Position numbers and translations under genes: made by a program
The notes under the pieces: model-generated
Databases searched by the model: none
What the model was told of the DNA's origin: nothing
The model's input: the letters and a program-made list of their open reading frames with translations, nothing else
In this document: one piece after another, positions 61,912 to 64,000 of the stretch
Position numbering within the stretch: position 1 is the stretch's first letter
Layout: the number at the start of each line of letters is the position of its first letter
NCBI GenBank assembly: GCA_964418695.1
Contig: CAYQMN010000005.1
Location: forward strand, 1 to 64,000
Source of the DNA: Prado023 sp964418695
GTDB lineage: Bacteria; Actinomycetota; Actinomycetes; S36-B12; CAIYMF01
DNA: 64,000 bases
Reading direction: 5' to 3'

Positions 61912-63288
61912 ATGCTGGACGCCGCCTCCTCGCCTGTCTCGACCGCCGCCGACGCCGCCGCCCCACCGGTGGGCGAGCGCGAGGCCGTCCTGGAGACCGC
62001 CCGACGCGCTCGCGAGGCCGCAGTCGTGCTGCGCACGCTGACCCGCGCCCAGAAGGACGCCGCCCTGCGCGCGATGGTCGAGGCGCTGCGGACGAGCACC
62101 GAGCGGATCGTGGCCGCCAACGCGCTGGACGTCGAGCGCGCGACGGCCGAGGGCACCAGCGCCGGGATCATCGACCGCCTGACCCTGACCGAGTCGCGGC
62201 TGGCCGACATCGCCGACGCGCTGGCGCTGGTCGCCGATCTGCCCGACCCGGTGGGGGAGGTGCTGCGCGGCTGGACCCAGCCCAACGGCCTGGAGATCCG
62301 CCAGGTGCGGGTGCCGATGGGGGTCGTGGCGATGGTGTACGAGGCTCGGCCCAACGTCACCGTCGACGCAGCCGGCCTGAGCCTGAAGAGCGGCAACGCG
62401 GCGCTGCTGCGCGGCTCCTCGTCGGCCTTCGAGTCCAACACGGTGCTCGTCGAGGTGATGCGCGAGGCGCTGGTCGGCACCGGCGTGCCGGTCGACGCGA
62501 TCCAGCTGGTCCCGGGCCGCTCGCACGCCGCCGTGACCGCGCTGATGGAGGCCCGCGGGCTGGTCGACCTGCTGATCCCGCGCGGCGGGGCGGGGCTGAT
62601 CCAGTCCGTCGTGGCCAACGCCAAGGTGCCGGTCATCGAGACCGGCGTCGGCAACTGCCACGTCTACGTCGACGCGGCTGCCGACCTCGACAAGGCCGTC
62701 GCGATCCTGGTCAACTCCAAGACCCAGCGGCCCAGTGTGTGCAACGCCGCCGAGACGTTCCTGGTGCACGCTGGCATCGCCGACCGGCTGCTTCCCGTGG
62801 CGCTGGCGGCGCTGCGCGAGGCGGGCGTGACCGTGCACGGCGACGAGCGGATGGCCGCCCACGCCGCCGCCGACGGGATCGCGTTCCAGCCGGTCACCGA
62901 CGTGGACTGGGCCAGCGAGTACTACTCCCTGGACGTGGCCGCCGGCATCGTCGACTCGCTGGACGAGGCGTGCGCGCACATCCGCCGCTGGTCCAGCGGA
63001 CACACCGAGGCGATCGTCACTGAGGACCTGTCCGCGGCCCGCAGCTTCATCGCCGGCGTCGACTCGGCGGCGGTCATGGTCAACGCCTCCACCCGGTTCA
63101 CCGACGGTGGCGAGTTCGGGTTCGGCGCGGAGATCGGGATCTCGACGCAGAAGCTGCACGCGCGCGGTCCGATGGGGCTGACCGAGCTGACCTCGACCAC
63201 CTACATCGTGACCGGCGACGGGCACGTGCGCGGCGTGGTCACTGGCCCGCAGACCGGCACCTGCACCCCGCCGGAGCGCACGGCCTGA
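61912..63288 (+). CDS. proA: Glutamate-5-semialdehyde dehydrogenase
   Basis: 458-residue NADPH-dependent reductase of glutamyl phosphate, second step of proline synthesis. PMGVVAMVYEARPNVTVDAA near residue 138, catalytic Cys277 in RPSVCNAAET and the FGFGAEIGISTQKLHARGPMG C-terminal signature. It has an N-terminal extension of about 20 residues. An open frame continues upstream, but the leaderless promoter and family alignment favour ATG 61912. Confidence 0.96.
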   Translation: MLDAASSPVSTAADAAAPPVGEREAVLETARRAREAAVVLRTLTRAQKDAALRAMVEALRTSTERIVAANALDVERATAEGTSAGIIDRLTLTESRLADIADALALVADLPDPVGEVLRGWTQPNGLEIRQVRVPMGVVAMVYEARPNVTVDAAGLSLKSGNAALLRGSSSAFESNTVLVEVMREALVGTGVPVDAIQLVPGRSHAAVTALMEARGLVDLLIPRGGAGLIQSVVANAKVPVIETGVGNCHVYVDAAADLDKAVAILVNSKTQRPSVCNAAETFLVHAGIADRLLPVALAALREAGVTVHGDERMAAHAAADGIAFQPVTDVDWASEYYSLDVAAGIVDSLDEACAHIRRWSSGHTEAIVTEDLSAARSFIAGVDSAAVMVNASTRFTDGGEFGFGAEIGISTQKLHARGPMGLTELTSTTYIVTGDGHVRGVVTGPQTGTCTPPERTA

Positions 63289-63402
63289 GCAACCCTGTAC
63301 CGCCCGATCCCCCGGCGGGCGGAGCATCCCGGCCGTCGCGCGGCGGCTGGCCGGCCCGACCCATCCGCTAGGCTCCCCCCGACCGCAGGGAAGGGGACGT
63401 CC

Positions 63403-63546
63403 ATGGTGAGCGCGCTGGTCCATGTCGCCGAGGCCGAGGCGGCCGTGGAGCATCACGGGATCCCGCCGTGGGTCTACGGCGTGGGCACCTTCGTCGTCCT
63501 GGCTCTGCTGCTGTTCGTCGTGACGCGGTTCAGCCCCGAGCGCTGA
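63403..63546 (+). CDS. Small single-span membrane protein
   Basis: 47 residues: a His/Glu-containing N terminus (VAEAEAAVEHHGIPPWVYG), one membrane helix (GTFVVLALLLFVVTRF) and a short basic end. AGGGG-type site 7-8 nt before the ATG, and TAGGCT (63369-63374) as a possible -10. A small membrane protein between proA and nadD is common in actinobacteria. Function unknown. Confidence 0.75.
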   Translation: MVSALVHVAEAEAAVEHHGIPPWVYGVGTFVVLALLLFVVTRFSPER

Positions 63547-63555
63547 GCGGCCCGG

Positions 63556-64000
63556 ATGGCTCTGCGCCTGGGAGTCATGGGCGGCACGTTCGATCCCATC
63601 CACAACGGGCACCTCGTGGCGGCCAGTGAGGTCGCGCACCTGTACGGCTTGGACGAGGTCGTCTTCGTCCCGTCCGGTCAGCCGTGGCAGAAGCTGGACC
63701 GCGTGGTCTCGCCGGCCGAGCTGCGCTACCTGATGACCGTGATCGCGACCGCCGACGACCCCCGGTTCACCGTGAGTCGGGTGGACATCGACCGCCCCGG
63801 CCCCACGTACACCGTGGACACGCTGCGCGACCTGCACGCCCAGCGGCCGGACGCGGACCTCTACTTCATCACCGGCGCCGACGTGCTGGGCACGATCCTG
63901 GGCTGGCGCGACCCCGAGGAGCTGCTGGCGCTGGCCCACCTGGTCGGGGTGACCCGGCCCGGGCACACGGTCTCGGCCGACCATCTGCCGCCTGGATCGG
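63556..64000 (+). CDS. nadD: Nicotinate-nucleotide adenylyltransferase (partial, runs off the window)
   Basis: First 148 codons are inside the window. GVMGGTFDPIHNGHL (T/HxGH nucleotidyltransferase motif), VVFVPSGQPWQK and YFITGADVLGTILGWRD identify NadD, which makes deamido-NAD. Nine bases after the small membrane protein, likely cotranscribed. The ISSTxIR motif lies beyond the edge. Confidence 0.95.
   Translation, partial: MALRLGVMGGTFDPIHNGHLVAASEVAHLYGLDEVVFVPSGQPWQKLDRVVSPAELRYLMTVIATADDPRFTVSRVDIDRPGPTYTVDTLRDLHAQRPDADLYFITGADVLGTILGWRDPEELLALAHLVGVTRPGHTVSADHLPPGS

Overview
This is a GC-rich chromosomal window from an actinobacterium. The evidence is heavy GTG start use, many GTGA/ATGA start-stop overlaps, the rne-rplU-rpmA-obgE-proB-proA-nadD order, a DUF4233 gene after folC, MobA fused to a DUF6457 domain, and many apparently leaderless genes (a -10 of TANNNT type 6-8 nt before the start codon). 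Propionibacteriales is my best guess at order level, with low certainty.

Layout. (1) 1-9.1 kb: respiratory nitrate reductase genes narH-narJ-narI (narG lies off the left edge), a YwiC-like membrane protein, and an almost complete molybdenum cofactor set: moeA and mobA-DUF6457 on the minus strand, moaC, a mogA-moaE fusion, moaA and moaD on the plus strand. These make the cofactor that NarG needs. (2) 9.1-19.3 kb: an accessory region with a repeat-bearing membrane protein, a dienelactone hydrolase broken by an in-frame amber codon, an RNA-ligase-like remnant, a Dcu-type C4-dicarboxylate transporter (fitting anaerobic respiration), a GT87 glycosyltransferase, a VanY-type peptidase, a DUF4143 ATPase remnant, two DUF202 genes, a frameshifted pseudogene and a HigBA toxin-antitoxin pair with a palindromic operator. 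(3) 19.5-26 kb: a TetR-controlled module (PfpI-like protein, succinate-semialdehyde-type dehydrogenase, acetoacetate-decarboxylase-like protein, TetR, old-yellow-enzyme family reductase, saccharopine-dehydrogenase-like reductase). Four matching 17-bp operators sit in mirror-image promoters on both sides of tetR. (4) 26.3-35 kb: tRNA-Gly(TCC), an AAA ATPase, a structured 0.5-kb gene-free stretch, a LIG-POL LigD, valS and an APC permease.

(5) 35.3-38.8 kb: a glutamate-type ABC transporter operon whose gluB-gluC spacer holds a tandemly duplicated 106-bp hairpin element. (6) 38.9-47.3 kb: folC, a DUF4233 gene, ndk, and the cell-shape operon mreB-mreC-(44-codon coupled ORF)-mreD-mrdA-rodA. (7) 47.4-54 kb: PPK2, a secreted protein, an ICMT-like methyltransferase, an AbiEi/DUF559-type protein flanked by 67-bp palindromic elements, and the TIGR03960 radical SAM/DUF2344 pair. 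(8) 54-64 kb: an RNase E/G gene with a long leader, L21, L27, ObgE, ProB, ProA, a small membrane protein and nadD, which runs off the right edge.

The most novel candidates are the dual mirror-image TetR operators and the unassigned module they control, the 67-bp palindromic element family bracketing the DUF559 gene, the translationally coupled small ORF between mreC and mreD, and the duplicated gluB-gluC intercistronic structure.
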